Assembly (NCBI GenBank): GCA_012932295.1
Contig: JAAONU010000008.1
Span: forward strand, 34,524,949 to 34,588,948
Length of the DNA: 64,000 nucleotides
Direction: 5' to 3'
Source of the DNA: Cyclina sinensis
Taxonomy: Eukaryota; Mollusca; Bivalvia; Venerida; Veneridae
The position numbers and the translations under genes were made by a program. Positions within the stretch are counted from its first letter, which is position 1, and each line of letters begins with the position of its first letter. The notes under the pieces are model-generated. The model was not told the origin of the DNA and searched no databases. It saw only the letters and a list, made by a program, of their open reading frames with translations. Of the stretch, positions 20,135 through 32,945 are shown in pieces.

Positions 20135-22610
20135 CTGGCGGCCCAGCGACCTAGCGACTTAACCGCAGCGGCCTAGCGGCAGACCGGCCTAAGGGCCAAA
20201 AATAAACATTGTTATCAAAATGATATCTATGAAATAAGTGTCAACAAACATCAACAACAAAAGGTGATTGGGGTGTACTTTTGCGAATTAAGAAAAAGTC
20301 CACTCATTATTTGTTACCTGATGGCTGCTAGCGACCCAGCTGCCTAAGATAAATAAGTAAATATATTTTTAGACTGAGTTTCGATAAGCAACAACAACAA
20401 AAAAGGTTTTGGTGTGTGATTTTTTTTTTTACAAATTAAATAAAAGCGTCCTTTCATAATTTATCTGAAGGCTGTTAGCGGCCTAACGGCCTACGATGAA
20501 CCTTGTTTTATAACTATAAGAATAATATCTTTGAATTGAGTGTCAATAAACAACAACAATAAAAGGGGTTTGGGGTATTTTTGCTAATTAAAAACGGGTT
20601 ATGAAAAGAAATATTTGCCTAGCAGCCCACGGCCTAGCGGCTTAAGACATACATGGTGTATCACAATAAAAGAGTATTTTTGAACTCAGTTCAAACAAAC
20701 AACAGGGATCTGAGGTGTACCTTGGCAGATGAAAAATAGATTTTTTTTTTCACGAAAAGACGTATTTGCTGTCTAAAGGCTGCTAGCGTCCCAGCGGCCT
20801 TAACTGTACATAGTGTATCAGAGTTGAAACAGTATTTCTGAACTATGTTCTAACATACATTCTCTACAAAAGTTGTTGGAATTTATTTTTGAAATTTAAC
20901 AATGACGATTTTTTTTTCATGAAAAATGTGTTTGCTATCTGTAAGCTGCCATCGGCCTAGGATTCACAATTTATGTCACAGTAAAATGGTATATCTGAGT
21001 TTCAACACATAGAGTAAACAAATGGTGTTCTGGGCGTTTGATGTTTTTTGTTTGTTTGTTTTGTTTCGTTTTTCAAATTTAAAGAAAAAGCAAGGATAGT
21101 TCGTGAAAAGATTGCTATTTGTAGACTAACGCTGCGCAGCGGTCTTAGATAGACGTTGTGCTTCATAGTAAAAGAAGTATTTCTGCATTCAGTTTTAACA
21201 AACGACATAATTTATCTATTTCTCATGATTTTAAAAAGAAAGCAATGAAAGAAGGAAGGTAAGAAGGAAGGAAGAAAGTCGGTCGGTCAATCAGCCGGGC
21301 GGCCGGTCGATCAATCGTTCAGACAGTAAGTGAGTTAGCCAATCAGTAGGTAAGTAAGTTAGTAAAAATAAAAAAACATTTAAGGTAGGTCGAATTAAAA
21401 ATATTTGTATTTACCTCTCTTATTGATGAATAACAGACTGACTGACTGACCGAACGACCGACCGACCAACCCACTCACTCACGCACGCACGCACGCACGC
21501 ACACACGCACACACACGCACACACCACTCACTCACTCTCTTTAATTTCTTTCTTTCTCTCTTACCTTTTTTTTTTTAAGATAAGGAGAGATAGATAGATT
21601 ATGTTATTTGTTTGAACAAAGCTATTTACTATTTCAGCTGTGAACTTTATGTATATCATAGGCCGCTGGATCCCTAGCAGCCTTAAAAAAAGCTTAAAAA
21701 CTTCTCTTCATGAAAAACCTTTTATTTTGAATTTGCAAAAAGACAACCCCTTTTATTTATATTGTTATTATGAGTTCAGAAATACCATTTTATTGTAACA
21801 CTCTATGTATATCTTAAGCTGCTTGACCGCCAGCAGCCTAAAGTAAAAAACTTCTTTTCATCAAAAACCTTTTGAATTTACGAATAGATACCAAAGCTTT
21901 TTTGTTTATGTTGTTTGTTTGAACTAAGTTCAGAAATACTATTTAAACTGTGACACTCTGGGCAGCCTACAAATATTAAAACTACTCTTCATGTAAATCT
22001 TTGATTTTGAATATACTAATGGACAGCCCAAACCCCTTTTGTTTATGTTGCTTGTTTCAGCTGAGTTCACAACTTCTATTATAACGGTGATACACTATGT
22101 ATATCTTAGGCCGCTGGGCCGCTAGCAGCCTAAAACTGCTAAAACTTTCCTTCATGAAATTTTTTTTCTTTTATTTTGAATTTGCAAAAGGAAACCCCAA
22201 ACCCCGTTTATGTTGTTTGTAGTAACGGAGGTTCAAAAAGGCTTTGATGCGCTTTCTATATCTAACGCCGCTTGGTCGCTAGCAGCCTAAGAAAAGCAAT
22301 AACTTCTTTCGTGAAAATCCCTTTTACAATATTCAAAAGGACACCACAGTCCTCATTAGTTTATGTTGTTTGTTTGAACTGTGATCAGAAATACTATTTT
22401 TACTGTGATACAATATGTATAACTTAGATCACTAAGCCGCTGGGCCGCTAGCAGCAGAAAGATAGAAAACTCTTCTTGTCCTAAAAACCCTCTAAATTTT
22501 CAACTTGCAAAAGTGCACCCAAACCTCTTTTGTTTGTGCTGTTTGTTTGAAATGAGCTCAGAAGTACCATTTTAACTGTGATACACTATGTAAATCTTAG
22601 GCCGCTGGTT
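20135..22610. mobile_element. Foldback-like inverted repeat with tandem arms (copy 2)
   Basis: The left arm (20135 to about 21230) is a chain of six to seven diverged units of about 160 bp, each containing a GGCTGCTAGCGGCCCAGCGG-like box, an AACAACAACAAAA box and GTGTATCACA. The right arm (about 21600-22610) has the same units in opposite orientation: AGGCCGCTGGGCCGCTAGCA, then CTTCATGAAAA, then GTTTGTTTGAACT. The centre is simple sequence that is itself palindromic in content: GGAAGG and GTCGGTCGG on the left, GACCGACC and TTTCTTTC on the right. No transposase is seen. This is the architecture of foldback transposons. The family is not identified. Confidence 0.7.
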
Positions 22611-22736
22611 CTTTCGTTCATTCGTTCATAACTTTGTTATAACAGTCAATAAGTCAGTCAGTCGGTCAGTCAGTGTGATTGAAGCTTTGGTCATTTTATT
22701 TAAATTTATCATTGTAATAGAGACAATTTTATCTTT

Positions 22737-23400
22737 AAACAAGAGCTATCACTGGAAATTGATATATGCCCCCGAAATGTAGCCTTGAAATGAAACTGGT
22801 GTAAATATATAATTGAATATGCTTGAGGAAAAAAAATAGAGCATGAACTGAAGGTAAATGGTAAAGTAATGTTTTTCTGCTTCAGATTCTTATATGAAGG
22901 TTGAAGACATAATTATTCAGTGAAATAGAAAGCTGTGAGTTTGGCCTTGAATACCAACAATATTGTTTTATTCCCAACCCCTACTGATGTTTTATATATA
23001 TCAAGGTTTAGTGAGAAACATTCGATTTCAATAAAATCCCCCAAACGGTTTTGGAGATGTAGCTTGGACAAGATTTTAATATAGAAGTTATAGTAAAAAA
23101 TGACTAAGGGCCCATAACACTGCCAAACATAATCCGTCCAGAAACTCCTTACAACATGCACAGCTAGATTTGGTGACAAACATTCCTGTGCAGTTTCAAT
23201 GAAATCCTAAAATGGCTTTGGAGAGGAAGCATGGACAAGATTTTGATATAGAAGTAAGGGTAAAATATGAATAAGTGCCCATAACTCTGCCAAAAATAAT
23301 CCGAGCAGAAACTACTGACGATATGCACAACTAGGCTTGGTGAAAAACATTCCTGTGAAGTTTCAATGAAATCCTCCAAGCGGTTTGGAGATGAAGCGAG
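22737..23400 (-). mobile_element. About 165 bp tandem-core element, reversed (copy 2)
   Basis: Starts AAACAAGAGC, the reverse complement of the CTCTTGTTT end seen at 6200, next to a TATCA...TGATA hairpin. It is followed by about three units of roughly 165 bp sharing TTTGGTGACAAACATTCCTG, GTTTCAATGAAATCC, GACAAGATTTT and CATAACTCTGCCAAA. Copy 3 has one more unit (54712-55545). Open frames across it are repeat artefacts. Confidence 0.6.
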
Positions 23401-23697
23401 GACAAGATTTTAGCTTAAATCGACTTGGGAGGGTCCCTAGATCTTAAAAATGACATTTTCTAAAGTGGCACCAAAATTCCTGATAGTCTGCGAGAGTGTC
23501 AGAAACAGTCGCATACCGGTAAAATCGACACGGGAGGGTCCCTGGACATTAAAAATGACATTTTTCTGATTGGCACCAAAATTCATGAAAATTTGCAAGA
23601 GTGTCAGAAACAGTATCTGACCTACACAATAGACCCGGGAGGGTCTGTTGATGTTAAAACATGTTTTATTTTCATTGAAATTTTCCAGACTTTTAAG

Positions 23698-24312
23698 ACT
23701 TCCTTTCTGCTACTGCTGTTACTGCTACTGTCAGCTTCACATTTTGTTTACTGCTAATGCTGTTACTGCCAACTTCACGTTTTCTTTACTGCTACTGCTG
23801 TTACTGCTACTGCCAACTTCACGTTTTGCCTACTGCTACTGCTGTTACTTCTACCGCCAACTTCATGTTTTGTTTACTGCTACTGCTGTTACTGCTACTG
23901 CCAACTTCACGTTTTGTTTACTGCTGTTCCTGCTGTTATTGCTACTGCCAACTTCACATTTTTCTCTTGCTGCGTACTGCTACTGCCAACTTTACGTTTT
24001 GTTTACTGGTACTGCTAACTTCACATTTTTCTACTGCTGCGTACTGCTACTGCCAACTTCACATTTTTCTACTGCTGCGTACTGCTACTGCCAATTTCAC
24101 ATTTTTCTACTGCTGCGTACTGCTACTGCCAACTTCACATTTTTCTACTGCTGCGTACTGCTACTGCCAACTTTACGTTTTGTTTACTGGTACTGCCAAC
24201 TTCACATTTTCTACTGCTGCGTACTGCTACTGCCAACTTTACATTTTGTTTACTGGTACTGCCAACTTCACATTTTTCTACTGCTGCCTGCTGCTACTGC
24301 TCACTTCCTATA
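23698..24312 (+). repeat. 38-48 bp CTG-rich minisatellite (copy 2)
   Basis: Units are built from TACTGCTACTGCCAACTTCA followed by CATTTTTC or CGTTTTG, with GCTGCG linkers. The first half uses a longer unit (about 48 bp), the second a 38 bp unit. The two long overlapping open frames here are low-complexity Leu/Thr/Cys/Tyr translations of the repeat and not genes. Confidence 0.88.
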
Positions 24313-24399
24313 AATGTTTTAGACCTATGATGAGCGTGGCACTTCGCTCAGCTGACGTAAAAGCAATAGAAATCACATTGTATTCTACAAATTGAGATA

Positions 24400-27250
24400 T
24401 TCAAAGCAATATTTTTCCCCACATTCAAAGATTTTCAAGGCGCAAAACTAGTCAGATAAGCCAGGTTAAATTTGTATTTGAGCGGATTTAAGCAATTCTT
24501 TTCTAGGAAAGCGGATTACACCAACGTGTTTCTTTTTTAAAGGGTAAAAAGATAAGACATGAAAGGTAATACAAATTAATCCTATTATAATAGAACTTTT
24601 CGATAAAACTAGCTCTAGTTTTCGACCTTTGACTTTTTAAGCGGTTAGTGAATGAGACAGATTCTAGTTTCAGAAGAAGAGGACTTAACAATTGTTTTCC
24701 CACGAGCCCGCCATTAATGGAGGAAAATTTAAATCAAGCTATCGCAAAAATAGTTGTTTACGCAATTTCGTATTTATGTTTCACACCCGAGGGGTAACTC
24801 CTACAATTAATATACTGAATGAAATATGAAGAATAAACAATAATATGCGTTGGCGATGTAAGACAGTTTATAGGCTGCAGTAAGCAAAAAAAAAAAGACT
24901 TATCATAGTACGACTCTTGTAGAATCAGGCACCGAACGTATGTATTAAATATTTCTAGGCATTTTCCATTTGTACCTAGCATATACATTTCAAAAGCAGG
25001 TTTAAATCTTATTCATAAAAGTTTTTCATAACAACATTACAGTTTCTATAGTGTCAAGGTCATTTCGACAATTAATTGTAAGAACTGAGAACATTTATTT
25101 TGCAATCCTCTTACAGTTCCAATAAAACTTCATTTAAGTGTTTGCTACAAGTATGTTTGTAATGATTTTCATACAATTATCATAACATTTTAGAACATTT
25201 TATGGAAACGGAGGGAGGAAAATATTTTTTTATTTTATTCGAAACAGAGCTTTTGAACTAATCTGCAGGCAGTCATTGCATCGGTGTGGCTGAAACTCTG
25301 AAAACATGCTGCCATTTCGACAGTCGCCAATATATTTTCTTGAGATGGAACTGTTGAATTGACATCGCATAAAAAGATATTAAGATCATGTGTAAAGAAC
25401 AGTTTACTTCACGACTTCCTAAATTAACATTTCGTGTATGACTTTGTATGACATTTCAAAAGATTCATTATTTATTAACTATACAATATTAGGCGCATTT
25501 TCACTACAAATGCAGGGCCAATATGAACTTCTCCAAAACATTATTAACACAAAACTCGGCCATAATGAAGAAACTCGGCCTTTATGAAAAACTCGGCTAT
25601 TATGAGAGTTCGGCCTCAGACTAATATGACTTTCTTCAGCCCAATAACTATGCCATTATGAAAACACTTTATTAACATTATAGCTATAATTGCATTGGCT
25701 AAACCAGCAGTAGCAAAAACGAATAATATTTTAAAAAATCGATAAATGGTACAATCATTCCTATTAAGATGGTTGATATTAGGATAAACTTTTAGCATGT
25801 TAAGTTAAAAGGCACGTGCATTTCTTGTCAAATTTCATATACAGATGAAGTAAGTAGAAAATTTGATAAAATGAGAGTCATCTTTCCGCCTTTGTCTAAT
25901 ACGCAATAAATAAACGGAAACTATTAGTTGTTGTATTGATAAGATATATCATTTTTCTTGTTTGACACTAGTTTTATGCAGGCAGCGCGAAGAAAACAGA
26001 GGAGTGCCGTAAAATAATTGAAGATTATAGTGCAATATCCCCGGCATGGACTTTCCGGGGTATGACTTTACAACTGAGATTTGAAATACATATAAGTACA
26101 AATGGAAAAATGGCTCAAAATATTTAAAAATCGTCGTTTTCTTTACATACATTAACTGCCTGAATCCACAACAGTCGTACTTTGATTTGTCTTTTTTTTT
26201 TTGCTGAATCAGAATCATTTACTGCAGCCTATAAACTGTATGAATGTCATAAGTGTGATAACCCGTCGGAAATTCAATGTATTACTTCGCAAACAACGAT
26301 AGAACACGTGTGTTTATATTGATATTCAAGACATCTTTAGTAAAGTTCATGCTTTGTTTTTGTTATGAATAAAATCATCAAGTACATATTTTATAGAGCT
26401 ATGATGTCATTCGAATAGTGGGCGTGGCCATAGTGATGATAAAATAAGGAAGACATCTGACTGGTGTTTATGAGAAAGAAAATGAATGTCATACGACAAA
26501 TAATTACCAGTGAACATGCAATTTTTCACGTAATAATATTTCTTTTCAAAAGCATGAAATAATGTTGTAACGGCTGTTTTAGAGTTATAAAAAATGTTTA
26601 CTGCAGACATACGTTCATATCTGCTACATGTATACATTGATATCGGTGAGATGTTTGCGTTCCCACACAAATACGCATTCATATCTGCTGTTTTGTTAAG
26701 TACATTTTTGCCAAAAGTGGTTGTTCCTGTCACACAAGTGTACTTCCTATATGCCACAGGTTTGCATTATTATATGTCACAAGCAGACGTTCTAATCTGC
26801 CATAAACATGTATATAACTACTGCAAATTTTAGTCCATATATTTCACTTTTAAAAATATGCTGTTCTGGTCATTTACTTCGAAATTTTGGGTGTCATTAA
26901 ATCTATGTAAGCCAGTTTTTTTGTGTAATGTAACACTTTCATATGAAGTTGTTTCCAAAAAATTAACTAGGAGTCGCAGCAACAAGGTGTTTCATGTTAA
27001 AACAATTTATAAAATAATCATAATAGCGACGAATATAAATTTACAATTTTCCAAACTGCCAATACATTTTGTGCCTTCAGTTAAAAGATAGGTGTAAAGA
27101 TAAATTTACATTAGAATTTCAATAGAAACACTTTAATTTTCTTCACAAACTATCTCGTGAGTCATGTCATACATGTATTGCTCAATGAAAGATCAAGGTT
27201 TATTAATCTGATATCTAGGGACACAAAGTCTCTCAGTTGCCGTTAGTTTT
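24400..27250. other. Long gene-free stretch (copy 2)
   Basis: No supported gene. About 25551-25620 carries three to four units of an 18-20 bp repeat with AACTCGGCC and TTATGA. A short hairpin (CCCCGG / CCGGGG) lies near 26040-26062. Overlapping frames on both strands at 26407-26833 recur in copy 3 but have no recognisable domain. The counterpart is 56540-59416. Confidence 0.5.
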
Positions 27251-27262
27251 TTTATCAGAATT

Positions 27263-27540
27263 ATATGCCTTAAAGAAGAAATCCACTCTAAAGGAACTGT
27301 TATCAAACACACTTACTCTGTTAAATATTTAGGTGCAACATTGGACCAGCCCTTGAGTTTTGAGTTTATGGTTACTTCAATTTTACGTAAAGCTAATGCA
27401 GGACTGAAACTTTTATATAGGAAGATAATTTTTTATCATTTTATATTAAGAAACTTTAAGTCATGTCGCTGATCCAATGTCAATTTGATTATGCCTGCTC
27501 GGTATGATATTTTGGACTATCTCAGAAACTTAAAGAGGCT
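27263..27540 (+). pseudogene. Non-LTR retrotransposon reverse transcriptase fragment (copy 2)
   Basis: The translation reads TYSVKYLGATLD, then SILRKANAGLKLLYRK, ending in a TGA at 27470. In the next frame it continues LIQCQFDYACSV, stop, YFGLSQKLKEA. This is the post-catalytic (thumb/linker) part of a LINE reverse transcriptase, where YLGVTLD and LIQCxFDYACSxWY are typical. There is one frameshift and one Trp-to-stop change. Both are shared with copy 3, so it was dead before the duplication. Confidence 0.78.
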
Positions 27541-27660
27541 GTACTCCAGATTTGACATAAAAATTTTTTTCATAAATTATATATTTAGATGCCGTGAGAT
27601 TATAACAACATAATATTTTACTTCAAAACTGATTATAAAAGTCAAAATAGAATAAAAAAA

Positions 27661-27735
27661 ATATTTTCGCTCCAGTCTGATTTGAACTCTGGACACTCAT
27701 GTTAACAAAACATTTCCAACGCTTTTACTGTCACC
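27661..27735 (-). repeat. tRNA-like SINE fragment (copy 2)
   Basis: The minus strand contains GAGTTCAAATC, a near-match to a polymerase III B box, within a tRNA-like context. No cloverleaf can be completed. Repeated in copy 3 at about 59826-59900. Confidence 0.35.
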
Positions 27736-28619
27736 ACCATCGCCGCATGTTATATTATTTAAAGTGCAAAGTAAAACAATAGATTGCGAAAACCTGCGGT
27801 GCTGCAAAAGTAGGAAATGGGGTCAGAACACAGGCTTATTTGCTAGTGATAGTTTGCTGTGGCATTTGAACAAAGACTGTCATAAATACTTTTAAGCAGA
27901 TTTTACAACAATAGAGCAAGTAAGTCCCTTGAATCTGATTGTAACATAACATTCAACGTAAAAAGCTGATGATATGATAGCTACTCCTTTTCGAATTCAG
28001 TTGAAACTTTAATAAACACCTATTTGTAGTGACAATGAACAATTACTTGATTGCCAGAAAATTAATCGGACTACACGGTTTGTTTGTTTTTTTTTTTCAA
28101 TGTTTTAGCGCATATTCTTTTCTTCATTTCACCGGACAGCATCAGAAACTGTCTCCTATTCAGATGAGAGATTTTATCTCCAGTTGTGTCTTGAAAATAA
28201 AACGATGTATTATCATTGGCACTACTTATTTTCGATCGGGCTAGCACAACTTAGTATGAATAATTGATATGTCTGTTGTGCGTCTTGAATACCTCTGTCG
28301 ATTCCACCGAGAAGCAGAAATTAACCTAGTTCTTCTAAAGCCTCTGCTTTATACTCATTGTTGTTCAAATATAAACAAGCTGCTCATATTTGAAAACAGA
28401 TTTCATAATTGCCAATATCTGCCTATCACAGATATTCCGGAAGTCGTTGAAACACTGCGAGAGATAAAGACATGACTGTATCATCACTGTGTATGCCATT
28501 CTGAATCCCAGAGGTAACAGTTTCTTCTTGGCTAAGTCACCTTAATTCTTCAGAGTTTTAGTTGTTCCATTCCCTAGTAAACAGTAATGAGAAAAAAAAC
28601 ATCACGATACTTGCACATA

Positions 28620-28623
<4 letters not shown>

Positions 28624-28667
<44 letters not shown>
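28624..28667. repeat. AT microsatellite (copy 2)
   Basis: A pure (AT)n run of about 22 units. In copy 3 the same site (about 60783-60811) is short and interrupted. Confidence 0.95.
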
Positions 28668-28668
<1 letters not shown>

Positions 28669-28708
28669 CCCCACAAATTAATAATTAATATATAATTTGT
28701 ATTTGGAA

Positions 28709-28797
28709 ATATGCGCGAGCTCTTCCCGCGCTGTAATATAATACTGGACTTTATTAGCGCAAGGAATTATCACTCCGCGGGAAGAACTAGTGCATAT
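28709..28797. repeat. 89 bp inverted repeat with 22 bp arms (copy 2)
   Basis: The left arm ATATGCGCGAGCTCTTCCCG (28709-28730) and right arm (28776-28797) pair with three mismatches around a 45 bp loop. Shared with copy 3 (60825-60913). It could be a tiny MITE or a structured non-coding element. Confidence 0.6.
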
Positions 28798-29367
28798 ATC
28801 TAAGTGCAAAGCAAATAGCAATTTTATTGCATATGCTGGTAATATAAATAAGAACATTTAGAAAATAACGAGTAACTTAAAGTGTTTTATTTGATCGCAA
28901 ACAACCACAAGTCATTATTGTTTACAAAATATAATACGAAATCACGTGATTTTATGAAAATCACGACTTCTGCGTGGTAAATGTAGGTAAACAAACCAGA
29001 TACACCAGAAATTACACACCCTGTAATCTTAGTTTATGGATATTGTAATATGAATCTAAAGTTCAGGAATAAGTGTCGTGGTTGATTTTTCATAGTAGTT
29101 TTTTATATTTATTTTTGTCTGAATAGACGAATTACAAACTTCAATTCTTCTTCCGATCACATCTTGATTCTTCGATTGCAAAGTACAACCTCATGCCTTA
29201 AACTGCTTTGTTCATGTCATACTAGTTCAAGGTTACCGTACAACTGTTAAATAAAGTTTTAAGAAATATACACGCTGTATTATGTAATTAGGAATGTTTC
29301 GATGTTTTCACACATTTCCAAATAAGTCAATTGCTGTTAAAATCTTCTGATTAAAGACAAGCTGTGA

Positions 29368-29775
29368 ACGTAGGGGCAATGTTTGCCTCTCCTCTCTCAG
29401 CACGAAAGGAGGTACTGTGAACGTATGGGCAATGTTTGCCTCTCGTCTCTCGACATTAACATTGTACTTTTAACTTTATTGTCGACTATAGATTGTAATC
29501 AATTTAATGTCGAATAAACGATATATTGCAAAGCAAATAGCAATTTTATAAAAATTAGTATATATATGTTATATGTTTGCCTCTCCTCTCTCAGCGCGAA
29601 AGGGGGTACTGTGAACGTATGGGCAATGTTTGCCTCTCCTCTCTCAGCACGAAAGGGGGTACTGTGAACGTATGGGCAATGTTTGCCTCTCCTCTCTCAG
29701 CACGAAAGGGGGTACTGTGAACGTATGGGCAATGTTTGCCGCTCCTCTCTCAGCACGAAAGGGGGTACTTGAAAA
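29368..29775 (+). repeat. 53 bp minisatellite (copy 2)
   Basis: Units contain GTGAACGTATGGGCAATGTT, TGCCTCTCCTCTCTCAGCAC and GAAAGGGGGTACT. Two units lie left and four right of a unique interruption at about 29447-29570. Copy 3 has four uninterrupted units. Confidence 0.9.
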
Positions 29776-31277
29776 TGGGATTGCGCAACTAAATACTTTT
29801 ATTGCGCAAGCAAAGATTTATATCTGTGATATTATCTTACCAGATGTTTTATTCACGTTTTACAATTTTCCTTTTTGATAATAACTGATTAACAGTCACA
29901 TACCAATTTTATAGTGGCTGATTTTTGCCATTTCGTTCTGTCGTGTTGGCAGGGCAAGAACGTGCTGGCGCGTTTATTTCGTGTGATGTGCAGTTTAGTG
30001 TCGTATGATGTAACTTGATGAGAATGTCTATGAAATAATATAATCTCTTGGTAAACACATAAACGAACAAAATTTCATCTAAGCCTCAATAAAAAAAGAG
30101 TTATGATCACAATTCTTTTATCAGAATCATGAACTGTTTGCAGTCTGTTTGAAATTAGATCCCTCTGTTTATTTTCTTTGCCTTGACAATACGCAAGAAT
30201 CATGTTTCGCACTCATTTCAAACTGTAAACATGCTAAGTTGTTAGAGAATTGATTTTGTAAATACGAAAGTTAAATGGTAATATAAATCTAGCCTTTTAA
30301 CACAGTACCTTTTGTCATTCAAGACATCCCTTCCTATAAACCGTTTTGCGAATAATAATCTGAGTTGTGAAAACTGTATGTAACAGATTTATAATTTCTT
30401 AAATGATTTTCAATATATGTCTTGTACACTATACAAAGAGGAGAAACTCTTCAAATAAAACATTTCTTACTACAAGACATAAGAGCATAAAAACAAGCCC
30501 ATAATATCAAGAGTCATGTATCATTGGAGGTTACCACAATTATAGTTGTTTACTAAATGTCTAGTGCGTTACCCCGCAGAGATAATTCTCAGAAGCACGT
30601 TACTGAATATTTAATTCACAAAAAAAGATGTAAACAGATTTATATGAAAAGTAAGACAGTTATTTCAATGGTAAACGTTGGCCTGGGAATAGCAGAAATA
30701 ATTTGCAGTGTGGATTTCACCTTTGTTTCGCTCACGAAAGGCCCTTAATCAAAAGTTTTTTTTTTTTTTCTATTTGGTTAGGGCGCAGGAGAGAGGCTTA
30801 CACGCCAGAGTTGAAATGATGTTCATTTTGTGAACATTTCTATTCATTTTGTCTTTACTTTGTTGCTGAATTTTCTAAAGCCCCATACTCTTTTAACGTG
30901 AAGGAAGGTATAAACAAAGATGACTGAGGACCAAACATTTCAAGTTCCAAAGTGGTATACTTATTTTTTTACTAAAAGTGACAAATTGTGAAATTAATGC
31001 AAGCTTTCTAAACTTAAATAGAAAACAAGTCATAAGGCAGTTCATTGGATCAGTTCTGTTATCATTGTCGAAGAGCCTAACTACCACAGAATAAATACAT
31101 GTTTACAGACGTTGTAATATTCTGTCCGAGTACTATAGACGTTTTTCGATCATTTTGCTAAAAGTCTCTAATTTTCTGGCTCAACAAATTTTAATGAAAG
31201 TTATAATTAGACGATGGACGTTCGAGTAATAGTGCAGTTTTACAACGCTTCAAAGTTTTATATCTTCATTTCATATG
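29776..31277. other. Gene-free stretch with a signal-peptide-like remnant (copy 2)
   Basis: No firm gene. At 30644 a short frame begins MKSKTVISMVNVGLG, then AEIICSV, 6 nt after an AG. It faintly resembles the signal-peptide exon of the A/B/C family. No cysteine-rich tail follows. The counterpart is 61705-63221. Confidence 0.35.
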
Positions 31278-32439
31278 TATGGAAGGGGATATCCGCCACT
31301 GTATGTCTACTGCTAAATTACAATTTTATGTAATTTACTTTCATATGCATCCTACTTATTGACAACTTCATTAAAGTTGCATATATTCTATTTATAAGTA
31401 ATTTGTTTTTCGTGTTTCCTATTGCTATTGTTACAATTCATTCCCATATTCAACTAACTCTTATTTGCACATTTAGAGTCCGTGGTTTAACATTTTTTGT
31501 ACCGTTGTGATCTTGAAATGTTTATCTGTAAAATTATAGACTGAAAACTATGTATTTGTAAATTCATTTGACTTTGTTGCTATTGAATGTGACAAGAATA
31601 ACAACTACATAAGTCTTTTATGTTTCTTAATTTGAATGTATCGGCTTTTTATTCAACATCATGCTTGGTTGCTACCACATGTCTGTTGTTTAAATTGAAT
31701 ATTCCAGAAGGTAATCATTAACAACATGAACGATAGAAAAATATGTTTAAACTTCAGAAAAAGAGGTATTTAAACATGATGCATAAACTTAGTATAATCG
31801 TCAATCGGTTGTTAAAAGCACAATATTGATGTAAACTTCGTAGGGAACCAGTAAAGAATTTAAGATTCTAGCGCAAATTATTATATACGGGAGATAACTG
31901 TGGAAGAACAAATTTGACCTTCGGTGTTTTCCGTGGTTTGACGGTGAAATAGTAATTACTTGCCCGTCGTCTATTTTGGATGAAATGCTAAATAATAGCG
32001 AAGTAAGTGAATAACTAAATGTTTCTTTTTCAGTGGTAAAATTCTCCCATCTACACATAAGTACAAGTTTTGACCTGAGGTCATTTATAATTTTATATTG
32101 TCAATTGAAATTCTCGGAAAAGTTGGTCAAATAATGAAGATTAAAGGTAGAAATCTGGTTATTTATTTATATTATAGCATTCTTGACAGATTCACAGACA
32201 CAGGCCACGTCTCACATCATTTTCAAACATATATAAAAATACTATATACATGTATAATAGGATTATATTAAAACAATGTGGTCTGTGGACCGATTAGGTT
32301 TGAGAAACTTTTCCATTTTTCTGGGCAAATCACCCTTTCTTAACGGAATGAAGGACAAATATAAAGAAAATATAAATTATGCATAGCGTCGATATGACTG
32401 AGAGTATTGTTGAAGTACATAAGTAGACAAAATAAACCT

Positions 32440-32545
32440 AAAGGTTCTCACGGGAATTGAACCCCAACCGCTTTCATGAAGCTTCAACACTGTTGGCAAC
32501 AACAAGGTTGTCGGAAGTGGCCTAAACCACTACATTGTAGCAGGG
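32440..32545 (-). repeat. tRNA-like fragment inside the TIR element
   Basis: The minus strand reads GGGTTCAATTCCCGTGAG, a B-box-like T arm, with a plausible variable region upstream. No complete cloverleaf. Probably a SINE head. Confidence 0.4.
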
Positions 32546-32861
32546 TCTTTAAAAGAGACCCTGATTGAAGATAAATATGTCTATAAGTTAAAGACACCAT
32601 TTGAGTATTTAGTCAAAATGTCAATCAGAACTGGTTGAATGACTTAACTCTGAGATGAATTTATAAAAACAGAAGTCTTTTTTCATTTTCTAGTATTTTT
32701 TCAGCTACCGTAATTGGAAAATGAATGTCATGAAAATGTTTTAAATGTCATTTGGTATGTTTTATGATTAAGCTTTGTTTTTGAGTGAACATTAAAATGA
32801 GTGATTTTATCAAAAATGCTTAAGTTTGTAGAACTGTTCCTTAAGAGGGAAGATAACCTGT

Positions 32862-32945
32862 ATGAGGCTGGGTAGCTCAGACAGTAGATCAGCGGAACAG
32901 TATTCCAAGGGTATGGAGTTTGAGTCCTGGTAGGCTGCACAGTCT
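32862..32945 (+). repeat. tRNA-like SINE head inside the TIR element
   Basis: TGGGTAGCTCAGACAGTAGA matches a polymerase III A box. About 45 bp on, GAGTTTGAGTCCTGG matches a B box, at tRNA-like spacing. No intact acceptor stem, so this is a tRNA-derived SINE and not a tRNA gene. Confidence 0.5.

Noticed and set aside
23648..24395. Two long overlapping open frames (221 and 212 codons), repeated at 55791-56538
   Set aside because: Both are translations of a CTG-rich minisatellite in different frames, low-complexity Leu/Tyr/Cys/Thr, with no domain.
26407..26833. Overlapping frames on both strands, conserved in copy 3 (58572-58998)
   Set aside because: The flanking non-coding DNA is equally conserved. 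There is no motif, no splice or promoter context, and both strands are open at once.
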